A DNA stretch of 40,120 bases from Candidatus Cloacimonadota bacterium (lineage in GTDB: Bacteria; Cloacimonadota; Cloacimonadia; JGIOTU-2). The stretch covers positions 1 to 40,120 of the forward strand of contig JAUWMT010000024.1 of the NCBI GenBank assembly GCA_030613025.1. Reading direction: 5' to 3'. This document shows positions 9,801 through 20,615 of the stretch, in pieces (positions within the stretch are counted from its first letter, which is position 1; each line of letters begins with the position of its first letter). The translations under genes were made by a program, and so were the position numbers. The notes beneath the pieces are model-generated. The model saw nothing but the letters and a program-made list of their open reading frames with translations. It did not search any database and was not told where the DNA came from.

Positions 9801-11307
9801 TGTTGGAAATTTTTTACAGATGTCTGATTGCAATATTAGTGAAAGTGCTACAAACGGTTTATATATTACAAATAATTCATCTCCGCAATTAGCAAACTGT
9901 TGTATTTGGGATAATTTGGATAGTGGAATATGGCTTACAAACAACTCATCACCACACTTAACAAACTGTGAAATTAGATATAATTTTTTTCATGGAATAA
10001 TAATTGAGGACGGCAGTATTCCTACTTTCGGAAACAGCATCGATGAATGGAATGATATTTATGATAATGAAAACTATGCCTTTTATAACGGAACTTCCAA
10101 TATCGATGCAGAATTTGTTTTTTGGGGAACTTCAGATCCTACAGAAATAGATGCTGAAATTTATGATGAAAATGACGATGGAACTCTTGGGCTTGTTAAT
10201 TATTCACCCTGGACGAATGTAGAACACGATACATTATATTACTCTTCATACGGCTCGATTTCCGGTACGGTCATTCTTGCCGACGGAGCGGGTAATATTA
10301 CAGATGTAGAGGTGTCTGCAGGAGGAATGATCGTAAATCCTGATACAAATGGAGACTATATAATTGCTGGTTTACCTCCAAGTACATACGATGTAAAAGC
10401 ATGTCTTATAAATTATGCAGATTCCACAGTAATGGGTGTTATAGTAGTTGGAAATCAGAATACACCCGATATTGACTTTACCTTATATAGCGCCGCACCT
10501 GAAGCTGATTTTAGTGCAACTCCCACATTTGGCAATCAACCTCTCGAAGTTCAATTCACCGATCTCTCAATAAATGGTCCCTCGTCCTGGCTGTGGGATT
10601 TTGGTGACGGGAACACAAGTGCGGCACAAAATCCGCTTCATGAATTTGTTGATTGGGGATCCTTTACAGTATCGTTAACTGCAACCAATGATAATGGATC
10701 AGATACCGAAATAAAAGTAGATTATATCACAGTTAACGGAAAACCGGTTGCAAATGCAGGAGCGGATCAAACGGTAAATGAACAAGACCTTGTTCAGCTC
10801 GACGGTTCGGGTTCATACGATCCTGAAGGAGAAACGCTTGCGTATTTATGGACAGCTCCTCCTGAAATTCAACTCTCGGATTCAACAAACATGCAACCTA
10901 CATTCACAGCACCAGATGTAACTGACTCTACTGAATTTGCTATTGAATTGATTGTATATGATGGTGAATGTTACTCGGATCCCAGTACTGTAATTATTAC
11001 AGTATTAGACATTATCGGAATAGATGAAAAACCAATACCTGAAAACTATACCCTCTTTGGCAGTTACCCTAATCCTTTTAAGGGTTCAGTAGAAATAGAA
11101 TTTGGCTTGCCGCAACATGCTTTTGTTGAAATTAAAATATATGATATAAGAGGAAGACTTGTCAAATCCCTTTCTGATGAATACTTTGATGCAGGCAATC
11201 ATACATTAACATGGGATGCAAGTAATCAAAAATCCGGCATTTATTTCTATAAGATGAGCGTTGATGGAAAACCATACGATATAAAGAAAATGATCCTGAT
11301 GAATTAA
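6832..11307 (+). CDS. Giant secreted parallel beta-helix protein with PKD domains and sorting tail
   Basis: A 1491-residue protein with a long N-terminal signal (hydrophobic stretch about residues 21-40). Residues 50-1130 are right-handed beta-helix coils with repeated I-x-x-C-x-I/F and N-x-x-x-G-I steps, divided into about four blocks. Each block opens with a cap-like segment of the type G-D-x-x-x-x-x-x-L-T-I-x-x-G-T then F and A-x-G-T. A carboxypeptidase-regulatory-like domain lies near 1140-1220, a PKD domain near 1222-1300 (SWLWDFGDGNTS), a second PKD-like domain near 1302-1395, and the C-terminal sorting module from about 1405 (SYPNPFKGSVEIEF, SGIYFYKM). A GGAAG ribosome-binding site precedes the ATG. 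It is probably a surface adhesin or polysaccharide-binding protein. No catalytic residues were recognised. A 12-base tandem duplication lies at 9469-9492. Confidence 0.8.
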   Translation: MKKRITSINSSQMRRCTLDKFVILATFITLIILLGSTSLLHADYYHDTDITSDETWLATDNTHYVTGNISVVDGVHLTIESGCIVDIWSNFTINGSLTANGFGVNGRVFIDGYLALSGVDSESSLYNVQFTTGVVSVNSCSAAAIVRFWDCFFYSDLVINNSYAQIDDCYFKSGATIEIDNNSSPIIDECNFEDVGTSCKITISNYSHPTISDCSVNGYGAGINVSDSSGPFIYDSDFFTDGTNASVSSSSYPTFTGCRFMGDNDDYGVYINRAQGAVFDSCEFSHSNYGIFMTSSSGDSCSATFTNCDINNNSEYGIITRGGSTTSIVIENSSITVNGSHGIDPESNISIANTEISYNQGIGLNLVYDNVLLNFSDLTFSENVIDAIRIIPNLVGQLPESNHLNLNGSKINIWCDSNTTISRNANWPQNSNYFISSGNWNNELRVESGITLELTAGTELYFNDNIGLKIEGALFADGVLFDSIDGLQGNWKGIYFIENDLASYLEDCEINHAGFTDYSTDYWASIVIDDEINDTTRVTISDCEITEGIGHGIYINQADPLIEYTEISNCDSCGIYLDEYTEPDINFCDIAYNGSHGIYLNYYAQPNINSCSIGGNGLYGIFSNQMCSYYNNNSGSLSGGLITDNSGPAVRIPLEMLRNFSTVFIDGNLNDQIIELSAGAIDSSYTLSNDYEYNIYGDVRADCNLTIEKGTVLKFDTGRMLDVIFLTAIGTPDSHIVFTSNQASPAPGDWEYVYINGGANVSELAYCDFLYGGSQNWSGIIYQSFTTVNYSHCNISYSGSSGMLLSAFSTANITDCEIHHNNGMGVNCDTVWGIEPHISNTSIHNNGNYAVQVQASSVKYITDNVNIYDNGINAILVLGDPVDDPVDTGTWQNHNVPYDIEGDVLILDDETLTIDAGNTIRFTGEYSFIVHGALMAEGTADSAIVFTKYPDARTNWKNIFFSTPDDACQLTYCDFSFGGSNANGMIEADNVGNFLQMSDCNISESATNGLYITNNSSPQLANCCIWDNLDSGIWLTNNSSPHLTNCEIRYNFFHGIIIEDGSIPTFGNSIDEWNDIYDNENYAFYNGTSNIDAEFVFWGTSDPTEIDAEIYDENDDGTLGLVNYSPWTNVEHDTLYYSSYGSISGTVILADGAGNITDVEVSAGGMIVNPDTNGDYIIAGLPPSTYDVKACLINYADSTVMGVIVVGNQNTPDIDFTLYSAAPEADFSATPTFGNQPLEVQFTDLSINGPSSWLWDFGDGNTSAAQNPLHEFVDWGSFTVSLTATNDNGSDTEIKVDYITVNGKPVANAGADQTVNEQDLVQLDGSGSYDPEGETLAYLWTAPPEIQLSDSTNMQPTFTAPDVTDSTEFAIELIVYDGECYSDPSTVIITVLDIIGIDEKPIPENYTLFGSYPNPFKGSVEIEFGLPQHAFVEIKIYDIRGRLVKSLSDEYFDAGNHTLTWDASNQKSGIYFYKMSVDGKPYDIKKMILMN

Positions 11308-11376
11308 TTATTATAACACAAATTATGGGGCTGTTTCTTAATTTGAAATAAACCATAATTTAGAATCAGATCACAC

Positions 11377-11406
11377 AAAACAGGGAGTCAAAATGCTCCC
11401 TGTTTT
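11377..11406 (+). terminator. Rho-independent terminator after the giant surface protein
   Basis: AAAACAGGGAG (11377-11387) pairs with CTCCCTGTTTT (11396-11406) around an 8-base loop and is followed by a T-rich tract. It lies about 70 bases past the stop codon at 11307. Confidence 0.8.
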
Positions 11407-11468
11407 AATTTATTTTGACAGTTTTTTTCGTTTTTTAAGGATTGAATTAGTTTATTAGTATTTTTATT

Positions 11469-11659
11469 ACTCAGGTTTCGCAGTTGTAATTAATCTATCT
11501 TCATTGTTTAAAACTAATCCTGCAGAAGGTAGAGAAAGAAGAGAAGATACAAGGAATGAATATAGAAACATGGGCTTCGCTAGTTATATTGCGTTCCCAA
11601 GCAGGGGCTTGGGAACGAGATGAACTATTCACTAATCTCCTCTCCTGCGAAACTTGAGT
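11469..11659. repeat. Inverted-repeat-bounded insert containing a GTTCCCAAG hairpin
   Basis: ACTCAGGTTTCGCAG (11469-11483) and CTGCGAAACTTGAGT (11645-11659) are inverted copies with one mismatch. Between them lies a perfect hairpin, CGTTCCCAAGC (11592-11602) with GCTTGGGAACG (11607-11617). That hairpin reappears in the opposite orientation, with a longer loop, at 40011-40072. There is no gene. It lies between the terminator at 11377 and ligA. Confidence 0.5.
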
Positions 11660-11669
11660 TTATTATTAA

Positions 11670-13772
<2,103 letters not shown>

Positions 13773-13787
13773 AAGATAAGGATGAAT

Positions 13788-15263
13788 ATGAAAAAAATTA
13801 TATTACTTGCAATCTTTCTTATACTATCAACCTATTTATTTGCTCAAACTGCTCCCGATACTACATGGACAAAAATGTATATCGGAGGTCAATACGACTG
13901 GGGATGGCAGGTTCAGCAAACTTCTGATGGCGGTTATATCATTATTGCCGACACAGAATCATACGGAGCCGGATACTATGATGCATGGTTAATAAAAACC
14001 GATTGCGATGGTAATATTGTATGGACAAAAACATTTGGTGGAATATATGAAGACCGGGGGCAATCTGTTCAGCAAACTGCCGATGGCGGTTATATTATTG
14101 CAGGCACAACAGGTTCTTTTGGCGCTGGTTGGTATGATATATGGCTGATAAAAACAGATGCTCAGGGTAATGAATTATGGTCTAATACTTTTGGCGGAAC
14201 CGGCTGGGATTGGGGATATTTTGTTCAACAAACGTCCGATGGTGGTTATATTGTTACGGGCTGTAAAGATCCAGGCAGTATGGGTGTTTGGGATGTTTGT
14301 CTGATAAAAACAGACAGTAGCGGAAATGCTTCTTGGGTAAAAACTTTTGGTGGTGATAGTTATGATATCGGGCATTGTGTTCGGCAAACTGATGACGGTG
14401 GCTATATCATTACAGGATATACATACTCATACGGGGCAGGAAGCAGCGATGCCTGGTTGATCAAAACAGATAGCAATGGCGAAACTTCATGGACAAAGAC
14501 TTTTGGCGGAATCTCCAGCGAACATGGATATTCAATTCAACAAACAACAGATAACGGATATATAATTGTTGGTTATACAAAATCTTTCGGGGCAGGCGAT
14601 TATGATGTATGGCTCATTAAAACAGACAATGCTGGGAATTGTGTTTGGGATAAAACCTTTGGTGGAATTGATGATGATCGTGGTTTTTCAGTTCAGCAAA
14701 CTTATGATGAAGGGTATATTATTGCTGGTTTTACGGAATCATTTGGAGCAGGAAATTACGATGTATGGCTGATCAAAACTTTTAGCAATGGTGATACATC
14801 CTGGACCAAGACGATCGGTGGAAGTAACCTCGACCGTGGAAGGTCTGTTTGGCAAACAACCGATGAAGGATATATTGTAGTTGGCGACTCATACATATAC
14901 GAAGAGGGAGAATACAATGTTTATTTGATAAAGGTGGATCCTGAACCAGGAACTGATATTCAGGAAAATGTTGAACCGGCATTATTTGATCTTTGTAATT
15001 ATCCAAATCCCTTCAGCACTTCAACTACGATTAATTTTTACGGAACACTTAATTCACACGAAGACACACAAATCAAAATCTATAACCTCAAGGGGCAAAA
15101 AATTAGAACATTCCAAATTCCGCAATCCGCAATCCGTAATCCGAATTGTGTAGTTTGGGATGGAAAAGATGAAAACGGTAAGAAGGTAAATTCGGGAATA
15201 TATTTATATTTATTGAGCACAAAAGATCATACTTCAGTTAATAAAATGATCCTCCTTCATTAA
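13788..15263 (+). CDS. Secreted seven-repeat beta-propeller-like protein with sorting tail
   Basis: A signal peptide (KKIILLAIFLILSTYLFAQ) is followed by seven tandem repeats of about 52 residues, each of the type W-x-K-T-F-G-G, then V-Q-Q-T-x-D-G-G-Y-I-I-x-G, then S-F-G-A-G-x-Y-D-x-W-L-I-K-T-D. Seven units of this size suggest a seven-bladed beta-propeller. A sorting module closes the protein (NYPNPFSTSTTINF, VVWDGKDENGKKVNSG). I prefer the ATG at 13788 to the one at 13782 because TAAGG is then well spaced. In the sorting module the loop before VVWDGKD is encoded by short tandem words (CCGCAATCCGCAATCCG). That stretch is almost identical in DNA to the gene at 26040. The function is unknown, and no enzyme motif is visible. 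Confidence 0.75.
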   Translation: MKKIILLAIFLILSTYLFAQTAPDTTWTKMYIGGQYDWGWQVQQTSDGGYIIIADTESYGAGYYDAWLIKTDCDGNIVWTKTFGGIYEDRGQSVQQTADGGYIIAGTTGSFGAGWYDIWLIKTDAQGNELWSNTFGGTGWDWGYFVQQTSDGGYIVTGCKDPGSMGVWDVCLIKTDSSGNASWVKTFGGDSYDIGHCVRQTDDGGYIITGYTYSYGAGSSDAWLIKTDSNGETSWTKTFGGISSEHGYSIQQTTDNGYIIVGYTKSFGAGDYDVWLIKTDNAGNCVWDKTFGGIDDDRGFSVQQTYDEGYIIAGFTESFGAGNYDVWLIKTFSNGDTSWTKTIGGSNLDRGRSVWQTTDEGYIVVGDSYIYEEGEYNVYLIKVDPEPGTDIQENVEPALFDLCNYPNPFSTSTTINFYGTLNSHEDTQIKIYNLKGQKIRTFQIPQSAIRNPNCVVWDGKDENGKKVNSGIYLYLLSTKDHTSVNKMILLH

Positions 15264-15414
15264 AACTACTAAGGACAAATCCTTTTTTGTGGTTCTTTTC
15301 AAAATTGAGTGGGTAAATAAAAATAATATCCAATATCCAACCACAGTGTAATAAAAGAAAAAGAAGATTACACGGGGCAGGCACGGAATATCCAATGAAG
15401 AAGGAAAAAGATAA

Positions 15415-15621
15415 ATGAGTGAGTAAGAAAAGAGTGGAGAAAGTAATCAAAAGAAGTTCAATTTGCGGGAACGTCTTATTGATTTTGCGGTTAGAATTAT
15501 TCGTGTTTCTGAACAACTACCTGACACAAAAGCAGGAAAACATATCTCTTCTCAAATACTAAGAAGCGGTATATCACCCGCTCCCGATTGCGTAGAGGGG
15601 CAAAGTGCTGAAACAATCTGA
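15415..15621 (+). pseudogene. Four-helix-bundle (S23 / 23S rRNA intervening-sequence) protein, broken
   Basis: Frame 1 from the ATG at 15415 hits TAA at codon 4. It then reads on through a recognisable family core: NLRERLIDFAVRIIRVSEQL, then HISSQILRSGISPAPD, then EGQSAET, stopping at TGA 15619-15621. Family members (S23/IVP four-helix-bundle proteins) usually have about 120 residues, so the second half is missing. The break coincides with the double hairpin that starts at 15625. Its early stop and truncation mark it as a pseudogene. The family is often encoded inside rRNA intervening sequences or free in genomes, and its role is unclear. Confidence 0.7.
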
Positions 15622-15624
15622 AAT

Positions 15625-15697
15625 CTTGCGAATGGTCTTGACCTTCGCAATGGTTGTGAACGGATTACCATTGCGGAGGTTTTCAACCATCCGCAAG
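15625..15697. repeat. Double hairpin repeat related to family B
   Basis: CTTGCGAATGG at the left end and CCATCCGCAAG at the right pair with one mismatch over the full 73 bases. Each half also folds on itself: TTGCGAA with TTCGCAA, and TTGCGGA with TCCGCAA. The arms resemble the CTTTGCGAAAG palindromes at 25592 and 30342. It begins 4 bases after the stop of the broken S23 gene, as if inserted into it. The rest of the interval up to 15919 shows no gene. Confidence 0.6.
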
Positions 15698-15919
15698 GCA
15701 ATCTAGGTGTGGCTGAAAATAATAGTTGGGGTAAAATTAATTCAACCTATAACAAAATTATTCCCTTTATTACAGGAGACAGACGAGTTGATTTCAATAC
15801 TTTTGGCGGATACGCCCAGACAAGACGCCTCGATAAATGGATATTGGATATTTATATGCATTGGCGTATTCAAATTATAAGTATATCAACCCACTTAAAA
15901 CTCAAAAGAGCCAACATTA

Positions 15920-16876
15920 TTAAAATATTTCCCTTGCGATTGCTTTAACATTATCAGAAATCCCAATTGTAAAAAAATGTATGGATGGTACATTGAACTT
16001 AATTAATTCCTTTGCTTGGTGTATGCTCCATTCTATGCCCACATGAAAGGCTTGCTTATTGTCTTTACAATTTTCCACCTCTTTTACCAGTTCATCTGGA
16101 ATACTAATACTAAAGGTTTTGGGGAGCATTGTAATATCTTTTTTGGTAACAATAGGTTTTAATCCTGGTATTATCGGCACAGTGATACCAGCACTCCTAC
16201 ATCTATCAACAAATTGATAATAGTATTTGTTATCAAAAAACATCTGTGTAACAATATAATCAGCGCCAGAATCCACTTTTTCTTTTAGATATCTTATATC
16301 GGATTCAATGCTCGGAGCTTCCATGTGTTTTTCGGGATAACCTGCGACACCGACAGAAAAATCTGTTGCAGTTGTATTTTTAAGATTTTCATCAAGATAA
16401 ACAGTATTATTCAGATTTTGTATTTGCTTAACTATGTCAGCCGCGTAAGAGTGGCCATCTGGTTCGGGCTGAAAATATTTATGTGATTTTAGAGGATCAC
16501 CACGCAATACAAGAATATCTTTCATACCTAAAAAATGCAAATCTATTAGTGCATATTCTGTATCATCTTTGCTGAATCCGCCACATATTAGATGAGGTAC
16601 AACATGTACATCAGGATATTTATATTTTATTGCAGCAGAAATAGCAACTGTACCTGGTCGTTTCCGTATCGATTTTTTCTCCAGTAAACCACTTGGGAGC
16701 TTTTTATAAACCACTTCTTCTTGGTGATATGTAACGTTGATATTAAGTGGTTCAAACTCTTTCAAATTATCTATAGTTTTATAAATTTGATCAATACTAT
16801 GTCCTTTTAGGGGCGGGAGTATCTCATAGGAAAAATGAGTTTTTGTCGCTTTCTTAAAATGTTCAATAACTTTCAT
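15920..16876 (-). CDS. metF: Methylenetetrahydrofolate reductase MetF
   Basis: MetF reduces 5,10-methylenetetrahydrofolate to 5-methyltetrahydrofolate, the methyl donor for MetH. At 318 residues it is close to the usual 290-310. Family features in order are FSYEILPP at the N-terminus (catalytic Glu region), NVTYH, VPHLICGGFS, ILVLRGDP, VAGYPEKH, and DYIVTQMFFDNKYYYQFVDRCR, which correspond to the FAD/NADH-binding TIM barrel. It lies 63 bases downstream of metH on the same strand, so the two most likely form one operon that makes methionine. Confidence 0.95.
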   Translation of the reverse strand: MKVIEHFKKATKTHFSYEILPPLKGHSIDQIYKTIDNLKEFEPLNINVTYHQEEVVYKKLPSGLLEKKSIRKRPGTVAISAAIKYKYPDVHVVPHLICGGFSKDDTEYALIDLHFLGMKDILVLRGDPLKSHKYFQPEPDGHSYAADIVKQIQNLNNTVYLDENLKNTTATDFSVGVAGYPEKHMEAPSIESDIRYLKEKVDSGADYIVTQMFFDNKYYYQFVDRCRSAGITVPIIPGLKPIVTKKDITMLPKTFSISIPDELVKEVENCKDNKQAFHVGIEWSIHQAKELIKFNVPSIHFFTIGISDNVKAIAREIF

Positions 16877-16939
16877 GACTTTTGTTGCAAATTACAGGTT
16901 TCAGAAACATTGAAACATGTCCGTTGCCTCCTGAACCAG

Positions 16940-19900
16940 TTAATAATTCAAATTAACATTTAATAATCTTTCCACTTCTTTGATTTCTAAGTTTTTCCTT
17001 TTCGAATAATCAACTACTTGATCTTTTCCTATTTTACCAATATTGAAATACTGTGCATCGGGGTGCGAGAAGTAAAAACCACATATAGATGCAGCAGGAT
17101 ACATCGCATAATTTTCAGTTAGTTTAATACCAGTATTCTTTTCTACTTCAAGCAGGTCAAATAATATCCTTTTCTCAGAATGCTCAGGGCATGCAGGATA
17201 GCCCGGAGCTGGACGTATTCCACAATATCTTTTTTTAAATATATCTGCGAGATCCAATTGTTCATTTTTTGCATATCCCCAGAATTCTTTTCTCACCCTC
17301 TCATGAATTAGTTCTGAAAATGCTTCTGTCAGTCTATCTGCAAGGGCTTTTAACATTATACTGTTATAATCATCATTTTCTATTTCAAATACTGAGCTCC
17401 AATTTTCTATTCCAATTCCACAGCTCAGAGCAAAACCTCCTAAATAGTCTGCAATACCTGAATCATGTGATGCAATAAAGTCAGCAAGTGAAAAATTTGG
17501 TGTCCCCCTTTTTTTCTTTTGTTGATTTCTGAGAAAATGAAAAATACAGGCGGGATCATCCCTATTCTTATCCATGAAAACAAATATATCATCCTGTTGA
17601 GAATAACAATTATAAAAACCTATAACACCACGAGCAGTAAGCATCTTTCGTTCAATAATTTTATCCAGCAACTTATTTGCATCATTGAATAATTTCAGAG
17701 CATCGTTGCCCTTAACAGGATCATCAAATATTAAAGGATATTTCCCATAAAGATTCCAAGTATGAAAAAAGAAAGTCCAATCAATGTACTTTCTAATTTC
17801 ATCCAGCGGATAATCGTTGAGAACCTTGTTTCCTAAAAATGATGGAATTGTAGTAGAAGCAACTTTAAAATCTAATTTTGCGGAATTTTTCCTTGCCTGA
17901 TCCAATGTAAGATATTCACTCGTTAATTTATCAGATTCATATCGTTCCTTTAGTTTTTCGTATTCTTGCTGAGTTTTTTTGACTATCAGTTCTTTCTTCT
18001 CGGATAATAAATCATTAACTACAGGGATACTTTTAGATGCATCTCTAACATATATCACCGGGTGTGAATATTCTGGATTTATCTTCACAGCTGTATGAAT
18101 TTTTGATGTTGTTGCTCCTCCTATGAGTAATGGAATATCCATTCCTCTTCTTTCCATTTCTCTGGCAACATGCACCATTTCTTCAAGCGAGGGAGTTATT
18201 AAACCGCTCAGTCCAATTATATCAACATTATTTGATACAGCTTCATCAAGTATTTTTTCTGCAGTAACCATAACACCTAAATCAATGATTTTATAATTGT
18301 TGCATGCAAGCACCACACCTAAGATATTCTTACCAACATCATGTACATCTCCCTTAACTGTTGCCAGTAATATCTTACCCGAATGTTTGACTTGTCCGCC
18401 GGCATGCATCTCAGCTTCTAAGTATGGGGATAGCTTTGTAACAGCTTTTTTCATCACCCGGGCACTTTTAACTACTTGAGGAAGAAACATCTTACCCAAC
18501 CCGAATAAATCTCCAACCTCGTTCATTCCGTTCATCAGTGGACCTTTAATTACCTGAAGAGCTTTCTCTCCTCTTTTAAGAGCTTCATTAATGTCATCAT
18601 CTATATAATCAATTATTCCTTTAATAAGAGCATAGCTCAACCTTTTCCCAACAGGCAATTTTCGCCATTCATCTTCTGTTTTCTTTGTCTTTTTATTTTC
18701 TTTTAAATTTTCTGCAAAACTGATAAGTCTTTCAGTAGCATCTTTGCGACGGTTAAGTATTACATCTTCAACCAGCTTAAGTAGTTGTTCTGGTATATGA
18801 TCATATATCTGTAGCATTCCGGGATTAACGATACCCATATCCAATCCAGCATTTATGGCATGATATAAGAAAGCTGAATGCATAGCCCGCCTAACTGTAT
18901 TATTGCCCCTGAAAGAAAATGATAAATTACTGATGCCACCACTTACCCTGATCTGAGGAAGGTTTTCCTTGATCCATTTGGTTGCTTTTATAAAATCAAC
19001 TGCATAGTTATTATGCTCTTCGATCCCAGTACCAACTGTAAGAATATTGGGATCAAAAATAATATCTTCAGGGGGAAAATTAAGCTTCTTGATCAATATC
19101 CGGTACGCTCTTTCACAGATTTCGATTTTTCTTTTATATGTAGTAGCTTGACCATTTTCATCAAATGCCATAACAATAAGTGCAGCCCCATATCTGTGGA
19201 TTTTTTTAGCTTGCTCAATAAACTTCTCCTCACCTTCTTTTAGACTTATTGAATTTACAATTGCCTTTCCCTGAATACATTTCAAACCGGCTTCAAGAAC
19301 TGCCCACTTTGAGGAGTCTATCATTATTGGTAAACGCGCAATCTCCGGTTCAGAGGCTATTAAATTCAGAAATTTGACCATCTCTGTTTCTGAATCAAGC
19401 ATAGCATCGTCTAAGTTTACATCGAGTATCTGGGCTCCATTTCTTACTTGGTTAAGCGCAACCGATAACGCATTTTCATATTTTTTCTCACGTATCATTT
19501 TGGAAAATTTTATAGATCCGCTTACATTAGTCCTTTCACCGATATTAATGAAATTGCTACCTGGAAACACACTCAAAGGTTCCAAGCCGCATACTTTTAA
19601 CTGAGAATTTGGTTTCGGTGGGATTCGTACTTCTACATTTTCAGCTATTATAGAAAACATCCTGATATGCTTGGGAGTTGTTCCGCAACAACCACCAATA
19701 ATATTCGCGTAGCGATTATCAAGAAATTCTTCAAGAAATGAAGACATCGTTTCCGGTGATTCATCGTACTCACCAAATTGATTTGGTAAACCCGCATTGG
19801 GATAAACACTTACGAAATGTGGAGTTTTCTGGGAGATTTCTTCAAGATAAGGGCGCATCTCTTTTGCACCCATTCCACAATTCAATCCTATACTAAGAAA

Positions 19901-20614
19901 TTCCAAATGCGAAACTGAGTTTAGAAAAGCTTCAATTGTCTGTCCTGATAATGTTCTTCCGCTTAAATCGCTAATAGTAACTGAAATCATCACAGGAACC
20001 TTATAACCTGAATTATCAAATACTTCCTGGATTGCATAAATTGCGGCTTTTGCATTAAGGGTGTCAAAAACAGTCTCAATTAATAATAGGTCGACACCAG
20101 CTTCCAACAAAGCTTCGGTTTGTTCCTGATAAGCATTTTTCAACTCATCGAATGTTACTGAGCGGTATCCAGGGTCATTAACATCCGGAGATATTGAAGC
20201 AGTTTTATTGGTTGGTCCAAGTGAGCCCGCAACAAATCTAATTTTTGAAGGTGTAATACTCGAGAATCTATCTGCAGCGTCACGGGCTAATCTAGCTGAT
20301 TCATAATTAATTTCCCTTACCAATTCCTCCATGCCGTAATCATGCATAGAAATTCGGTTGGCATTGAAAGTATTTGTTTCAATGATATCTGCCCCAGCTC
20401 GAAGATATTGTTCGTGAATATCTTTAATTATGTCAGGTCGAGTAATGCTCAGCAGATCATTATTGCCTTTTAGTAACTTTGGCCAATCCTTGAATTTTTT
20501 ACCACGATAGTCTTTCTCTTCAAGTTTACAGTGCTGTATCATGGTACCCATAGCACCATCGAGAAGTAAAACACGCTTTTGCAACTCTTGAAATATTTTA
20601 GATTCTTCTTTCAT
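16940..20614 (-). CDS. metH: Cobalamin-dependent methionine synthase MetH
   Basis: MetH transfers the methyl group of 5-methyltetrahydrofolate to homocysteine through cobalamin. The 1224 residues match the full four-module enzyme. The homocysteine barrel has zinc ligands Cys246 and Cys309-Cys310 ([11 protein letters not shown]). The pterin-binding barrel lies at about 345-640 ([11 protein letters not shown]). The cobalamin cap and Rossmann domain carry D755-x-H757-D758-x-G760, with His757 as the lower cobalt ligand. The C-terminal reactivation domain has the AdoMet-binding [11 protein letters not shown] motif. The start lies 1 base after the stop of the upstream kinase-fusion gene, so they are probably co-transcribed and coupled. 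I saw no cobalamin or SAM riboswitch upstream of the operon. Because the reactivation domain is present, a separate activator is not required. Confidence 0.97.
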   Translation of the reverse strand: MKEESKIFQELQKRVLLLDGAMGTMIQHCKLEEKDYRGKKFKDWPKLLKGNNDLLSITRPDIIKDIHEQYLRAGADIIETNTFNANRISMHDYGMEELVREINYESARLARDAADRFSSITPSKIRFVAGSLGPTNKTASISPDVNDPGYRSVTFDELKNAYQEQTEALLEAGVDLLLIETVFDTLNAKAAIYAIQEVFDNSGYKVPVMISVTISDLSGRTLSGQTIEAFLNSVSHLEFLSIGLNCGMGAKEMRPYLEEISQKTPHFVSVYPNAGLPNQFGEYDESPETMSSFLEEFLDNRYANIIGGCCGTTPKHIRMFSIIAENVEVRIPPKPNSQLKVCGLEPLSVFPGSNFINIGERTNVSGSIKFSKMIREKKYENALSVALNQVRNGAQILDVNLDDAMLDSETEMVKFLNLIASEPEIARLPIMIDSSKWAVLEAGLKCIQGKAIVNSISLKEGEEKFIEQAKKIHRYGAALIVMAFDENGQATTYKRKIEICERAYRILIKKLNFPPEDIIFDPNILTVGTGIEEHNNYAVDFIKATKWIKENLPQIRVSGGISNLSFSFRGNNTVRRAMHSAFLYHAINAGLDMGIVNPGMLQIYDHIPEQLLKLVEDVILNRRKDATERLISFAENLKENKKTKKTEDEWRKLPVGKRLSYALIKGIIDYIDDDINEALKRGEKALQVIKGPLMNGMNEVGDLFGLGKMFLPQVVKSARVMKKAVTKLSPYLEAEMHAGGQVKHSGKILLATVKGDVHDVGKNILGVVLACNNYKIIDLGVMVTAEKILDEAVSNNVDIIGLSGLITPSLEEMVHVAREMERRGMDIPLLIGGATTSKIHTAVKINPEYSHPVIYVRDASKSIPVVNDLLSEKKELIVKKTQQEYEKLKERYESDKLTSEYLTLDQARKNSAKLDFKVASTTIPSFLGNKVLNDYPLDEIRKYIDWTFFFHTWNLYGKYPLIFDDPVKGNDALKLFNDANKLLDKIIERKMLTARGVIGFYNCYSQQDDIFVFMDKNRDDPACIFHFLRNQQKKKRGTPNFSLADFIASHDSGIADYLGGFALSCGIGIENWSSVFEIENDDYNSIMLKALADRLTEAFSELIHERVRKEFWGYAKNEQLDLADIFKKRYCGIRPAPGYPACPEHSEKRILFDLLEVEKNTGIKLTENYAMYPAASICGFYFSHPDAQYFNIGKIGKDQVVDYSKRKNLEIKEVERLLNVNLNY

Positions 20615-20615
20615 C

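Larger units (their letters stand above)
15325..15852. repeat. Inverted repeats flanking the decayed S23 region
   Basis: AATATCCAATATCC (15325-15338) is the exact reverse complement of GGATATTGGATATT (15839-15852). Just outside, TTGAGTGGGT-like words on the left have inverted counterparts near 15885-15910. The pair encloses the S23 pseudogene and the double hairpin, so the whole block may be one decaying insert. The evidence is only the repeat arms. Confidence 0.3.

Noticed and set aside
15709-15948. A 79-codon frame after the double hairpin
   Set aside because: There is no start signal, it overlaps the end of metF in antisense, and its composition looks accidental.
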